A DNA stretch of 64,000 nt from Leuconostoc mesenteroides subsp. mesenteroides (GCA_009676745.1 CP046062.1:1535501-1599500), one strand, 5' to 3'; shown: positions 24,788-33,770, counted from the first letter of the stretch. The notes: generated by a model not told the origin, from the sequence alone. Numbers and translations: made by a program.

Positions 24788-26706
24788 GATAGCTCCTGTG
24801 TGATTTTATCGGCGATATCCTCAGGATTAAATCCGAATTCATCAAGAGCTATTTGTGCTGCCGCACTCATACCAAATTCATCAATACCAAATACTATGCC
24901 ATCATTGCCAGCAATTCCTTGCCAACCTAATGTTGTTCCTGCCTCTATTATGACATTTTTTGTCCCCATTTCGGGGATAATTTGTTGCTTTTTATCATTA
25001 TCTAATGCTAAGAATCGAGATAGATTTGGCATAGAAACAACGTTTGAGGGTTGTGATAGTAATTCACTCACCTTCTGTGCTATTTGAACTTCGGATCCTG
25101 TAGCAATCAAGTTAATTTTAGCCTCGTCATGATGACTTATTTGTGCTGCGCCATTTTCAAGTGATTGTTTCGCTTGATCTTTATTGCCTTGAATGCCGAT
25201 TTCTCCACGACTTAAAATTAAGATTGTTGGTCGATCAGTTGACATCAAAGCTTGCTGCCAAGCACCGGCTATCTCTTCAGCTGTGCCTGGACGTAATACA
25301 TCCACACCAGGAATCAGGCGAAGCCCCATCAATTGTTCAACCGGCTGATGTGTCGGTCCATCCTCACCAACAGTAATACTATCATGAGTAAAAACATAAA
25401 TACTTGGTACATGTTGTAAGGCACTCAAACGGATAGCTGCTTTCATGTAATCCGAAAAAGCTAAGAATGTAGCACCGAATACTTTGGTACCACCATGTAA
25501 AGCAATACCGTTCATTACCGCACCCATACCAAACTCACGCACGCCAAACGCAATATTTCTGCCCAATCGATTATCAGCATTGAACAATGATGAATCGACT
25601 ACTTCAGCATTAGTCGATGCTACTAAATCAGCTGATCCACCCCATAACTGTGGCAATTGTGCCGCAAAATGTTGTAACACATATTTAGAAATTTTCCGCC
25701 CTGCTTGTATTTTTAAATCCGCAGGGAGCTCAGGTATCGTTAACGAATTTTTAGTTGAAAACGCTATGTAGTCCGTTAATTCGTCATTCAAAGGACGTTT
25801 TTGATGCAAAAGTCTATTCGAAATTTTAGCACGCATGTCTTCAAGTAAGTTACTTGGTAATTCAAAGTTCTGTATATGAACGTCTAGTGCTGATGCAAGA
25901 TCTTGCAATTGTTGACTATCTAACGGTGTACCGTGGGCCTTGTTAGTACCAGCGAATGGTCCAAAATCCCCAATAATCGTTTTCACGGCAATCAGTGTGG
26001 GCTCAGGAGACATTTTAGCATTTTCAATTGCATCATGAATAGCTTCTAAATCATTACCATCGTTGACCTCCCGTATATCCCACCCATAACTAGCAAAACG
26101 CGCTAGATTATTTGATATATCTGATCTTGGCTTCAAACCATCAAGACTGACGTCATTATCATCATATAGAACAACCAACTTACCGAGCTTTTGTTGACCA
26201 GCGAGCGATGCTACTTCATGACTCACCCCCTCCATTAGATCTCCATCACCAACTAACGCAAATGTAAAATGATTAATTACTGAGGGGAATTGGCTATTGA
26301 GTTTCGCTTCAGCCATTGCCATACCGACCGCCATACCTAATCCTTGACCAAGTGGTCCAGTCGTTGCTTCAACACCCGGTGTCAAGCCAACCTCTGGATG
26401 TCCAGGCGTTTTTGAGTGTGGTTGTCGAAATTCTGACAAGTCTTGGGCTGATAAGTCAAATCCAGCGGCATGTAAGGTTGCATAGAGTAATGCAGCACCA
26501 TGACCTGCAGACAGAACGAAACGATCACGATTAATCATATTAGGATTTTCTGGATCAATATTAAGTTGATTTGCATACAACTCATATAAAATCGGCGCAG
26601 CACCTAAGGCGATACCCGGATGTCCGGAACCAGCCTTGCTAATCATTTGGTTAGACAGTAACCTCAACGACTGAATTGTTTTTGTTGACAAAGATGATAT
26701 TTCCAT
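24784..26706 (-). CDS. tkt: Transketolase, first gene of the aro operon
   Basis: A 640-residue thiamine-diphosphate enzyme. The start is the ATG at 26706 with AAGGAG 6 bases upstream; the longer in-frame version would run back into the terminator hairpin. Landmarks: GSGHPGIALGAAP, TPGHPE, TGPLGQGLG, GDGDLMEG with YDDNDVSLDG, FGVREFGMGAVMNG and THDSITVGEDGPTHQPVEQ. In a phosphoketolase fermenter its use here is most likely to make erythrose-4-phosphate for AroG. Its place at the head of the aro operon, directly behind the aromatic-amino-acid attenuator, supports that. Confidence 0.95.
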   Translation of the reverse strand: MEISSLSTKTIQSLRLLSNQMISKAGSGHPGIALGAAPILYELYANQLNIDPENPNMINRDRFVLSAGHGAALLYATLHAAGFDLSAQDLSEFRQPHSKTPGHPEVGLTPGVEATTGPLGQGLGMAVGMAMAEAKLNSQFPSVINHFTFALVGDGDLMEGVSHEVASLAGQQKLGKLVVLYDDNDVSLDGLKPRSDISNNLARFASYGWDIREVNDGNDLEAIHDAIENAKMSPEPTLIAVKTIIGDFGPFAGTNKAHGTPLDSQQLQDLASALDVHIQNFELPSNLLEDMRAKISNRLLHQKRPLNDELTDYIAFSTKNSLTIPELPADLKIQAGRKISKYVLQHFAAQLPQLWGGSADLVASTNAEVVDSSLFNADNRLGRNIAFGVREFGMGAVMNGIALHGGTKVFGATFLAFSDYMKAAIRLSALQHVPSIYVFTHDSITVGEDGPTHQPVEQLMGLRLIPGVDVLRPGTAEEIAGAWQQALMSTDRPTILILSRGEIGIQGNKDQAKQSLENGAAQISHHDEAKINLIATGSEVQIAQKVSELLSQPSNVVSMPNLSRFLALDNDKKQQIIPEMGTKNVIIEAGTTLGWQGIAGNDGIVFGIDEFGMSAAAQIALDEFGFNPEDIADKITQELS

Positions 26707-26718
26707 GAGATTCTCCTT

Positions 26719-26760
26719 AAATAAAAATCGTACTAAGTGAGTAAACACCTAGTACGATTT
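26719..26760 (-). terminator. Second (promoter-distal) terminator of the aro leader, segments F and G
   Basis: On the minus strand AAATCGTACTAGGTG (26746-26760) pairs with CACTTAGTACGATTT (26725-26739), 15 pairs with one G-U and loop TTTACT. TTTTTATTT then runs straight into the tkt ribosome binding site (26713-26718). Segment F can pair instead with the 3' arm of the first terminator. Confidence 0.88.
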
Positions 26761-26779
26761 AACAGAAAATTCCACTTCT

Positions 26780-26823
26780 GAAAAATAAAAGTCACTAAGT
26801 GTTTACTATTAACACTTAGTGAC
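26780..26823 (-). terminator. First terminator of the aro leader, segments D and E
   Basis: On the minus strand GTCACTAAGTGTT (26811-26823) pairs perfectly with AACACTTAGTGAC (26791-26803), loop AATAGTA, then TTTTATTTTT. Its 5' arm can pair instead with segment C and its 3' arm with segment F. Confidence 0.92.
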
Positions 26824-26887
26824 TCAACCTTGAAAAGCTTCTGGTCGCTAAGTGCGTCGTAACCGACGCACTTGCAATGCGACGGTT

Positions 26888-26941
26888 CTACATAAACCAG
26901 AAGTAGTAATAACTATTATTTTTCAAGACTTTGTTGTTCAT
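26888..26941 (-). CDS. Aro operon leader peptide MNNKVLKNNSYYYFWFM
   Basis: A 17-codon frame, ATG at 26941 and TAG at 26888-26890, about 23 bases after the predicted transcription start. GAG lies 7 bases and AGGA 12 bases before the ATG. Codons 11-16 are Tyr-Tyr-Tyr-Phe-Trp-Phe, all three aromatic amino acids made by the downstream genes. This is the pattern of a leader peptide that senses charged tRNA by ribosome stalling. The first base after the stop begins RNA segment A, the switch segment. The peptide itself is unlikely to have a function. Confidence 0.88.
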   Translation of the reverse strand: MNNKVLKNNSYYYFWFM

Positions 26942-26970
26942 AATTTTTCTCATTCCTATTGATGTAATTA

Positions 26971-26999
26971 ACTATACATTTATTTATTATAAATGTCAA
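26971..26999 (-). promoter_or_regulatory. Promoter of the aro operon leader
   Basis: On the minus strand TTGACA (26994-26999), 17-base spacer, TATAGT (26971-26976), near consensus. Start predicted near 26964. Confidence 0.85.
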
Positions 27000-27000
27000 C

Positions 27001-27018
27001 AGTTTATTAAAATAAACT
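27001..27018. promoter_or_regulatory. Palindrome adjoining the -35 of the aro promoter (possible operator)
   Basis: AGTTTATT and AATAAACT form perfect 8-base arms around two bases, directly upstream of the -35 hexamer. It could bind a regulator, or act as a weak end-hairpin for the trp operon, which otherwise lacks a clear terminator here. Confidence 0.35.
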
Positions 27019-27085
27019 TCATTACACTATTAATTTCTCATGAAAAAGTTTTTTACTCTGGTTTTAAATTTAATTATTATAGTTT

Positions 27086-27658
27086 TTATTTTGCTTTTTC
27101 AGTTAATGCTATAAATTTTTCGATCATTGTTGATCCCATCGGTGTGCCAATGGATTCTGGGTGAAATTGGAAGCCAAACAGCGGCAAACTTTTATGTTGC
27201 ATAGCCATTATTTCATCGTCATCCTGTGCAATACCAACCACTTGGAAATCTTTTGGAAAGTTTTCTTTATCAAGAATGAGGGAGTGATAGCGCATAATTT
27301 CAACTGGTCCCGTGCTCAGTAAAGACGCTGTTTCTGCTGTTAGCATATCAGAAACCTTACCATGACGAATAACAGCTGCCTGCTTAACATGACCACCAAA
27401 AACTTCACCAATAGCTTGGTGACCTAGACAAATACCCAACATTGGTTTGCTGTTGGCATAACACCTAATCATGTTTTCCATTTCTCCTGCTTGATCAGGC
27501 TTCCCTGGGCCGGGCGAAAAAATAATTCCGTCAGCTTTATCAGCAGTTGAATACAGTTTCTGATCATCGTTTCTTAAAACAACTAAATCAGTTTTTGTGC
27601 CTACAATTTGTGCTAAATTATATGTAAAAGAATCATAATTATCTACAATTAAAATCAT
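27086..27658 (-). CDS. trpG: Anthranilate synthase, glutamine amidotransferase subunit
   Basis: A 190-residue class I amidotransferase that gives ammonia from Gln to TrpE. Landmarks: NYDSFTYNL start, FSPGPGKPD, nucleophile Cys in LGICLGHQAIGE and His-Glu in FHPESIGTPMG. The ATGA start overlaps the trpE stop, with GGAGGGG just upstream. It is the last trp gene. No convincing terminator follows before the aro promoter about 90 bases on. It could also serve 4-amino-4-deoxychorismate synthesis, as some bacterial TrpG do. Confidence 0.93.
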   Translation of the reverse strand: MILIVDNYDSFTYNLAQIVGTKTDLVVLRNDDQKLYSTADKADGIIFSPGPGKPDQAGEMENMIRCYANSKPMLGICLGHQAIGEVFGGHVKQAAVIRHGKVSDMLTAETASLLSTGPVEIMRYHSLILDKENFPKDFQVVGIAQDDDEIMAMQHKSLPLFGFQFHPESIGTPMGSTMIEKFIALTEKAK

Positions 27659-29019
27659 ACATCCCCTCCAACACGCAACAAAGCTTTAGCCTTGTTAAGC
27701 GTTTCTTGGTATTCATTTTCTGCTATAGAATCATAGACAATACCAGCACCCGCTTGTACATATCCTTTGTTATTTTTAACAATCATTGTTCGAATTGCAA
27801 TGGCAAAATCCATCTGGTTATCACGAGATAAATAACCAATTGCACCTGCATAAACACCTCTTTTAACGGGTTCCATTTCATAAATACGTTCTAGCGCACG
27901 AACCTTGGGCGCGCCAGAGACAGTTCCAGCTGGTAATGTAGCTTTCAAAGCTTCGATAGCAGGTGTGTGTGCCTTTAATTTACCACTAACTTCAGAAACC
28001 AGATGCATGATATAACGGTATTTTTGAATTTCTAACAACGTTGTGACTTTAACACTGCCATATTCAGAAACTTTGCCAAGATCATTGCGTCCAAGATCAA
28101 CTAACATACGATGTTCTGCTAGTTCTTTCTCATTTGTTTTTAACTCTTTAGCTATAGCAACGTCTTCTGTTAATGTTTGTCCTCGTCTACGCGTTCCCGC
28201 AATTGGATTAGTAGTTACTTTCTCTCCTCTTACCGTTACCAGGCTTTCTGGGGATGAACCAATAATTTGATAATCGCCGTAATCCATATAATACATATAT
28301 GGTGATGGATTAGTACGACGAAGTTGTCGATAAAAATCAAACGGTTTGTCCCGAAAGTCAAAACTAAATCGTTGCGACGGAACCATTTGAAACATATCGC
28401 CTTCTTGAATTAATTCTTTCGTACGATTAACGATATTTTTAAATTGCTCGGGCGTCACATTTGATTTTGGATTTAATTCATGTAACTTTACCGAAACAAG
28501 CTCATCAGCCACCGGTAATTTTAACTTATTTTCAATTGCAAGAACGACGTGTTCTAAGTTTTGACGCCCCGAATAAACATTATCAACGACAATTTTTATT
28601 TTTTCTTGATGATGATCGAAAATAACAAAAGTTTCATATAAAAATAAATGGCTGTCGGGCATACCCAAATCATCTTTGGGTTGGCCTTTTAGTTTTTCAT
28701 AACAAGCAACTGTATCAAAACCTACATAGCCAATGGCACCTCCTTGAAACGGTAACTCCTCTACAGGCTGCTCTTCCACAACTGCTAAGTTTTGCAATGC
28801 CAGTAAGGGGTCTTTACTTTCGCTAGTTTGACCATCAATAGTCACCAGCATGCCGTTTGTCTTAAACTCATGGACAGGATCAAGTGCGATAATTGAATAA
28901 CGTGATTGCTCACTATTTGTAGGTACAGATTCAAATAAAAAACTGTGTTCTCCGCGCAACCGAAAATAAGCACTGATTACTGTTAGAGTATCCGCATCAA
29001 TTGTCTTAATTTTGCGCAT
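27655..29019 (-). CDS. trpE: Anthranilate synthase component I
   Basis: A 454-residue chorismate-using enzyme. Landmarks: QGGAIGYVGFD-type N-terminal domain, VPSQRFSFD, GSSPESLV, NPIAGTRRRG, EHRMLVDLGRNDLGKV, LPAGTVSGAPKVRALE, GYLSRDNQMDFAIAIRT and QAGAGIVYDS. It makes anthranilate from chorismate with TrpG. The start overlaps the trpA end by 14 bases. Length is normal. Allosteric Trp-binding residues in the N-terminal domain could not be judged by eye. Confidence 0.95.
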   Translation of the reverse strand: MRKIKTIDADTLTVISAYFRLRGEHSFLFESVPTNSEQSRYSIIALDPVHEFKTNGMLVTIDGQTSESKDPLLALQNLAVVEEQPVEELPFQGGAIGYVGFDTVACYEKLKGQPKDDLGMPDSHLFLYETFVIFDHHQEKIKIVVDNVYSGRQNLEHVVLAIENKLKLPVADELVSVKLHELNPKSNVTPEQFKNIVNRTKELIQEGDMFQMVPSQRFSFDFRDKPFDFYRQLRRTNPSPYMYYMDYGDYQIIGSSPESLVTVRGEKVTTNPIAGTRRRGQTLTEDVAIAKELKTNEKELAEHRMLVDLGRNDLGKVSEYGSVKVTTLLEIQKYRYIMHLVSEVSGKLKAHTPAIEALKATLPAGTVSGAPKVRALERIYEMEPVKRGVYAGAIGYLSRDNQMDFAIAIRTMIVKNNKGYVQAGAGIVYDSIAENEYQETLNKAKALLRVGGDV

Positions 29020-29782
29020 GCCGCGCTCCCTTCATGTTTTTAATAAAATCTCTCAAATAGGATGTAGCATCCTCTGGGTGATCTTCAATAATTTTGACAA
29101 GTGCTGAACCAACAATAATTGCATCAGCAGATTTAAATTGTTTTGCCTGCTCATATGTCGTGATGCCAAAACCAACTGCAACTGGCAAATCTGTTAGACG
29201 CTTAATTTTAGTGACAATCTCATCAGCTTCATTTGACAATTCACCTCTAGAACCCGTTATTCCTAAGGAACTAACGACATATATAAATCCAGAGGCCCGT
29301 TCAACAATTTTCGGCAAACGATTTCCTGATTGTAATGTTACAAGTTGAATAAAGTCGCGGTCATACTGGTGGGCAAGTTTCAAAAATTCATCTTGCTCCT
29401 CCATAGGCATATCAGGTATAATGACACCCTGAATATCTAACGCTTCCATTTTACTGAGAAACTTTTCGTATCCATATTTAAATACTGGATTTGTATATGT
29501 TAGAAAAACTAAAGGTACATTCGTGTGTTTGCGAACTTCAGTAACCAAATTAAACACATCAGCTGTTGTTGAACCGTTTTCAAGAACCTTTTGGTCAGCA
29601 TTCATGATAGTGGGACCATCGGCACTCGGATCACTAAAAGCAATGCCGATTTCAATAAGATCTGCACCAGCCTCAGCCATATCAACAATATATTTTGCAC
29701 TCTTTTCAAAATCTGGATACCCAGCTACTGCGAAACCAATAAAAGCATTTTTATTTTGTAATGCTTGTGAAATTCTAGTCAT
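29006..29782 (-). CDS. trpA: Tryptophan synthase alpha chain
   Basis: A 258-residue barrel that releases indole from indole-3-glycerol phosphate. Landmarks: GYPDFEKS, catalytic Glu in LIEIGIAFSDPSADGP and Asp in GVIIPDMPMEEQDEF, SSLGITGSRGEL and VAVGFGITTYEQA. In most bacteria trpA follows trpB directly. Here trpD, trpC and trpF lie between them. ATGA overlap with trpF. Confidence 0.95.
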   Translation of the reverse strand: MTRISQALQNKNAFIGFAVAGYPDFEKSAKYIVDMAEAGADLIEIGIAFSDPSADGPTIMNADQKVLENGSTTADVFNLVTEVRKHTNVPLVFLTYTNPVFKYGYEKFLSKMEALDIQGVIIPDMPMEEQDEFLKLAHQYDRDFIQLVTLQSGNRLPKIVERASGFIYVVSSLGITGSRGELSNEADEIVTKIKRLTDLPVAVGFGITTYEQAKQFKSADAIIVGSALVKIIEDHPEDATSYLRDFIKNMKGARHAQN

Positions 29783-30354
29783 TTATTACTCCTTGCTATG
29801 CGAACCACTTCGCGCATCTTTTCTAAATTTTTTACACCGTTATATTCTATCCCTGAACTAATATCAACAACTTCTGGTTTTAACAAAGAGATTGCCTGTT
29901 GTAAATTATCAGGTGACAGTCCTCCAGCTAAGAAATCTAATGATTGTATTGGTCGAAAATTTTCCCAATCAAATGTTTTGCCAGTGCCCGCCCCTGCATC
30001 AATCATACGTCGCACGGCTTGTGTTTTATACTGATGGTCAGGCTTCATCACTTTAATAACCGGTAGTCCTGCTTTTTGAATTTTATTAATTTCCTGTTCT
30101 GACTCACTGCCATGCAATTGAACCATTTGAATAATCTCTTTATATTGCAAAATCTGATCTACCTCTTGATTCAAGAAAACACCAACTAATGGTATTTTGT
30201 CATCCAATTGCAAACGTATTTTTTGAGCAAGTGCAAAAGATACCGATCGTCGTTTGTTAGGAGCCAAAATAATGCCAGCTAAATCAGGTTGAACTTCATT
30301 CAAATAATCTATATCTTGTAAACGAAAATTCCCACATAATTTAACTAGCGTCAT
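29779..30354 (-). CDS. trpF: Phosphoribosylanthranilate isomerase
   Basis: A 191-residue barrel enzyme, third step of the Trp branch. Landmarks: KLCGN with the catalytic Cys, QLHGSE, the phosphate region DAGAGTGKTFDW, LAGGLSPDN and DISSGIEYNGVKN. Slightly short but complete. ATGA overlaps with trpC on one side and trpA on the other show tight coupling. Confidence 0.93.
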   Translation of the reverse strand: MTLVKLCGNFRLQDIDYLNEVQPDLAGIILAPNKRRSVSFALAQKIRLQLDDKIPLVGVFLNQEVDQILQYKEIIQMVQLHGSESEQEINKIQKAGLPVIKVMKPDHQYKTQAVRRMIDAGAGTGKTFDWENFRPIQSLDFLAGGLSPDNLQQAISLLKPEVVDISSGIEYNGVKNLEKMREVVRIARSNK

Positions 30355-31139
30355 TTTTCACCTCTTAACTGCTGTATAACCGCTAATTTATTTTCAGCTT
30401 TCATGAACGTCTCACCAACTAAAATACCGTCAACACCAATCTGTTCAAGAGCAGCAACATCTGATCGATTCTTTATACCGGACTCTGAAATAAAGAGAAT
30501 GTCTGATGGCACTAATTGCCTTAAGCGCTTAGTGTTATCAAAATCAACCGTGAAATCTTTTAAATTACGATTGTTCACACCAATAATTCGTGCATTTGCT
30601 TTTACTGCTCGGAGAATTTCTTCTTCATTGTGTGCTTCTACAATTGCTGACAATCCTAATTCGTCTGCTAAAGATAGATATTCTTTTAATTGTTCATCTG
30701 TTAAAATGGCAACGATTAATAAAACGATTTGCGAACCAGCTAATTTAGCCTCGTAAATCATGTATGGATCAATTGTAAAATCTTTGCGTAATACGGGAAT
30801 TGTAGAATCTGCTGCAACTGTTTTTAAAATCTCAAGAGATCCCTTGAAATAACGCTCTTCTGTCAAAACACTTATTGCATCAACGCCTGCCGTCTTATAG
30901 TCTTTTGCGATTTCTTGATAATCAAAGGATGAAGAAGGTACAATTTGTCCTTTCGATGGGGATGCTTGTTTAATTTCGGCAATAACCGATATCTTTTGTT
31001 GTGATAAATTATTTTCGAAAGGAAATTCTCTTGAAACTGTGATTTGTGACGCTTCTTTTTGTAAGTCATGAAGTGATTTTTGAGCTTGACGCACCAACAT
31101 ATTTTGATGTGTTACTGCTACTAGATCGTCTAATATCAT
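30351..31139 (-). CDS. trpC: Indole-3-glycerol phosphate synthase
   Basis: A 262-residue barrel that closes the indole ring. Landmarks: [13 protein letters not shown] with catalytic Lys, [51 protein letters not shown] and [15 protein letters not shown] overlaps with trpD and trpF. Normal length; not fused to trpF as it is in enterics. Confidence 0.95.
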   Translation of the reverse strand: MILDDLVAVTHQNMLVRQAQKSLHDLQKEASQITVSREFPFENNLSQQKISVIAEIKQASPSKGQIVPSSSFDYQEIAKDYKTAGVDAISVLTEERYFKGSLEILKTVAADSTIPVLRKDFTIDPYMIYEAKLAGSQIVLLIVAILTDEQLKEYLSLADELGLSAIVEAHNEEEILRAVKANARIIGVNNRNLKDFTVDFDNTKRLRQLVPSDILFISESGIKNRSDVAALEQIGVDGILVGETFMKAENKLAVIQQLRGEK

Positions 31140-32161
31140 GCTATCACCGCCCTAGAAGATACCCGCAGCGCCTCTAGTTGATCTAATGCTGCTCCACTAA
31201 TCAAAGTTTCTCTAGCTAGCTGAATAGCATCATCAATGGATGTCGCTTTTTTTGCAATGAATAATGCTAGCGCAGCATTTAAAATTGCAGTATCTGCCAT
31301 AGGACCCGTAATTTCCCCTGTCAAAATATGCTCCGTTATTTTAGCATTCTCATTTGGCGTACCTCCCTGTAAGGATTCAATAGAAACGTACTCAAAGCCA
31401 TAATCTTGTGGGTCGAAAATAGTCTCTCTAATATGACCATCTGATAATATGGCCAAATCAGTTTTAGTTGTTAACGTTACCTCATCTAAACCATCTTGTC
31501 CATGAACCAATATGGCTTCTTGAACGCCTAACTCTGACAATACATTTGCTAGCGGCACGAGCAACTCTTTTGCGTATACCCCTACCAACATTGTACGTGG
31601 ACGTGTTGGATTAGTTAACGGTCCAAGAACGTTAAAAATAGTACGAAATCCTAGATTTTTACGAATTAATCCAACATATTTCATTGCTGGATGAAACGAG
31701 CGTGCGAATAAAAACGTTTGTCCAGCCTTTGCTAAGACATCAGTCGCTTGTTTTGGCGTTAAATCAATGGCGACCCCAAGTGCTTCCAAGGCATCCGCTG
31801 TACCGGACTTAGAACTAGCAGCGCGATTTCCATGCTTAACAACAGGTACTCCTGCACCAGCTACAATAAAACTAGCTGTTGTTGAAATGTTGAATGTACC
31901 GGATAAATCACCACCGGTTCCGACAATATCCATTGCCTCAAATTCGGATGGCATTGTCTTTGCATGTTCAATCATGGCTCGTGCCGAACCAACTATTTCA
32001 GAAATTGCTTCTTTTTTTACGGCTAATCCCATTAAATAAGCTGCAATTTCAGGATCAGACACTTTACCGTCCATAATATCGTTCATTACTTTTTGTGCCA
32101 TATCATCTGTTAAATTTTTTTGCACGAGCAAAATTTTAAGTGCTTCTTGAATATTACTCAT
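31136..32161 (-). CDS. trpD: Anthranilate phosphoribosyltransferase
   Basis: A 341-residue enzyme joining anthranilate to PRPP. The start is the ATG at 32161, whose ATGAGTAA overlaps the trpB stop with AGGGG 9 bases before; an in-frame TTG three codons earlier is less likely. Landmarks: [56 protein letters not shown] and VHGQDGLDE. Normal length. Confidence 0.95.
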   Translation of the reverse strand: MSNIQEALKILLVQKNLTDDMAQKVMNDIMDGKVSDPEIAAYLMGLAVKKEAISEIVGSARAMIEHAKTMPSEFEAMDIVGTGGDLSGTFNISTTASFIVAGAGVPVVKHGNRAASSKSGTADALEALGVAIDLTPKQATDVLAKAGQTFLFARSFHPAMKYVGLIRKNLGFRTIFNVLGPLTNPTRPRTMLVGVYAKELLVPLANVLSELGVQEAILVHGQDGLDEVTLTTKTDLAILSDGHIRETIFDPQDYGFEYVSIESLQGGTPNENAKITEHILTGEITGPMADTAILNAALALFIAKKATSIDDAIQLARETLISGAALDQLEALRVSSRAVIA

Positions 32162-33341
32162 GAATATCAACCCCTTTATACCGAGCTATCGCAGCAACAT
32201 CTTTGTCACCTCTACCACTCAAATTAACCATGATTTGTTGATCTTTTCTCATTTTTGGTGCTAATTTCATTGCGTAGGCTACTGCATGTGCACTTTCAAT
32301 TGCAGCAATTACACCTTCTGTTTTTGCAATATATTCAAATGCAGCAACTGCTTCATCATCTGTAATCGGTACATAACTTGCTCGGTGGATATCCTTTAGA
32401 TAAACATGCTCCGGTCCAATTCCAGGATAATCCAATCCTGCAGATATACTGTAAACTGGGTCAATTTGCCCATCAGTTGATTGCAAAAATCGAGACTTCA
32501 TACCATGGAAAACGCCTTTTGAACCTAGTGCCATAGTGGCAGCCGTTTGATCAGTTTTTACGCCTTTCCCAGCAGCTTCAACACCTATTAATTCTACTTC
32601 TGCATCATCAATAAACTTCGCGAAGGCACCAATTGCATTAGATCCACCACCAACAGCAGCAATAACAGCGTCTGGCAGTTTTCCAGTCATTTCTAAGAAT
32701 TGCTTTCTGGCTTCCTCACTTATAACCGATTGGAAATATTTAACCATTTCTGGGAAGGGATATGGGCCAACTGCTGAACCAAGTACATAAAAAGTATCAT
32801 CGATTCTTTTTGTCCAATCTTGAAAAGTTGCGTTCACTGCATCTTTTAAGACTTGTGTTCCAGTTGTCACTGCATGAACTTTAGCCCCTAGTAGCTCCAT
32901 ACGATAAACATTCAACGCTTGTCGCTCTGTATCCTCCTTACCCATGAAAATTTCTGCTTCCATACCAAACAATGCTGCAGCAGTGGCCGTTGCCACACCA
33001 TGTTGTCCAGCACCCGTTTCAGCAATTAAACGTGTTTTACCCATTTTTTTGGCAATTAATGCTTGCCCCAAAACGTTGTTAATTTTATGCGCCCCTGTGT
33101 GATTTAAATCTTCTCTCTTTAGATAAATTTGCGCACCACCTAAATCTTTAGACATGTTTTTTGCATAATATAACATCGATGGTCGGTTCGCATAATTATC
33201 GAATAGATCTTTCAATTCACTTTTGAAATCTGGATCTTCTTTGTATCTGTTGAATGCCTCTGTGACTTCATTAATTGCCGGCATTAGTAATTCTGGAACA
33301 AATTGTCCCCCATATTCTCCGTAATAACCTTTTCTTGTCAT
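32154..33341 (-). CDS. trpB: Tryptophan synthase beta chain, first gene of the trp operon
   Basis: A 395-residue PLP enzyme that joins indole and Ser. Landmarks: [28 protein letters not shown] (PLP Lys), [27 protein letters not shown] and LSGRGDKD. It directly follows the T-box leader. Having trpB first, ahead of trpD-C-F-A-E-G, is unusual; many bacteria start with trpE. Confidence 0.96.
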   Translation of the reverse strand: MTRKGYYGEYGGQFVPELLMPAINEVTEAFNRYKEDPDFKSELKDLFDNYANRPSMLYYAKNMSKDLGGAQIYLKREDLNHTGAHKINNVLGQALIAKKMGKTRLIAETGAGQHGVATATAAALFGMEAEIFMGKEDTERQALNVYRMELLGAKVHAVTTGTQVLKDAVNATFQDWTKRIDDTFYVLGSAVGPYPFPEMVKYFQSVISEEARKQFLEMTGKLPDAVIAAVGGGSNAIGAFAKFIDDAEVELIGVEAAGKGVKTDQTAATMALGSKGVFHGMKSRFLQSTDGQIDPVYSISAGLDYPGIGPEHVYLKDIHRASYVPITDDEAVAAFEYIAKTEGVIAAIESAHAVAYAMKLAPKMRKDQQIMVNLSGRGDKDVAAIARYKGVDIHE

Positions 33342-33359
33342 CTTATTCCTCTTTCTTTA

Positions 33360-33680
33360 AGCAAACAAAAACCGTCCTGAAAAATTTGCTTTTGCAAAAA
33401 TTTCAGGACGGTTTTCCCGCGGTGCCACCTGATTTCGTTTAAATCAAATGGTACTCAAAAATCCCACTCGAGTTAAAACGCGTCTCAACAGTTATCTAAC
33501 AATAACCTGATCACTTACGTGGATCTTACGTTTGGCAGTACTTGAGATTGCTCTCGTTCAACCAACCCTCAACGGTCCATTTGCCATGCTGCGTTCGGCC
33601 CTACTTCCAGTAACAAGGGCTCCCTTTACGTGCACACATGGTTTGATCTCCGTCTCATCAGTTTATGACGTTTTTAAATT
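33360..33680 (-). promoter_or_regulatory. Tryptophan T-box riboswitch of the trp operon
   Basis: On the minus strand the T-box core TGGCACCGCGG lies at 33417-33427. A terminator stem follows, AAAACCGTCCTGAAA with TTTCAGGACGGTTTT (33367-33415), with a T run. Upstream the leader holds a long stem I region with a candidate specifier codon TGG (Trp) at 33577-33579. Uncharged tRNA-Trp would favour the antiterminator. The specifier choice was made by eye and by the downstream genes. Confidence 0.88.
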
Positions 33681-33686
33681 ACTATT

Positions 33687-33715
33687 AGTTTAAAACATTA
33701 TGGCAGATAATGCAA
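33687..33715 (-). promoter_or_regulatory. Promoter of the trp T-box leader
   Basis: On the minus strand TTGCAT (33710-33715), 17-base spacer, TAAACT (33687-33692). It lies just upstream of the T-box RNA. Confidence 0.6.
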
Positions 33716-33734
33716 CCTTTTTTCTTAATTCTAA

Positions 33735-33764
33735 TAAAAAAGCATTAATACCAGTGTATCAATG
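33735..33764 (-). terminator. Terminator after the aldose epimerase gene
   Basis: On the minus strand CATTGATAC and GTATTAATG pair with one G-U, loop ACTG, then CTTTTTT. It separates the epimerase gene from the trp promoter. Confidence 0.75.
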
Positions 33765-33770
33765 TTTTTA

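Larger units (their letters stand above)
26719..26964 (-). promoter_or_regulatory. Aromatic-amino-acid relay attenuator (leader of the aro operon)
   Basis: A leader RNA of about 250 nt with seven ordered segments (+ coordinates, minus-strand RNA). A 26878-26887, directly after the leader-peptide stop. B 26861-26873. C 26838-26859. D 26811-26823. E 26791-26807. F 26740-26760. G 26725-26739. State 1: B:C (10/10), D:E (13/13, terminator), F:G (15, terminator). State 2: A:B (9/10), C:D (10/11), E:F (13 with one G-U). In addition CTTGAAAA and CTTCTGGT in the leader peptide frame (26920-26927, 26896-26903) pair perfectly with 26829-26836 and 26838-26845, closing over B:C when the RNA is untranslated. 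A ribosome at the stop codon would cover A and favour termination; one stalled at YYYFWF leaves A free and favours read-through. Pairings are seen; the mechanism is inferred. Confidence 0.88.

Noticed and set aside
26719..26964. Reading the aro leader as a T-box, as for trp and glyQS.
   Set aside because: No TGGNACCGCGG core is present, and an aromatic leader peptide plus alternative hairpins explains the sequence better.
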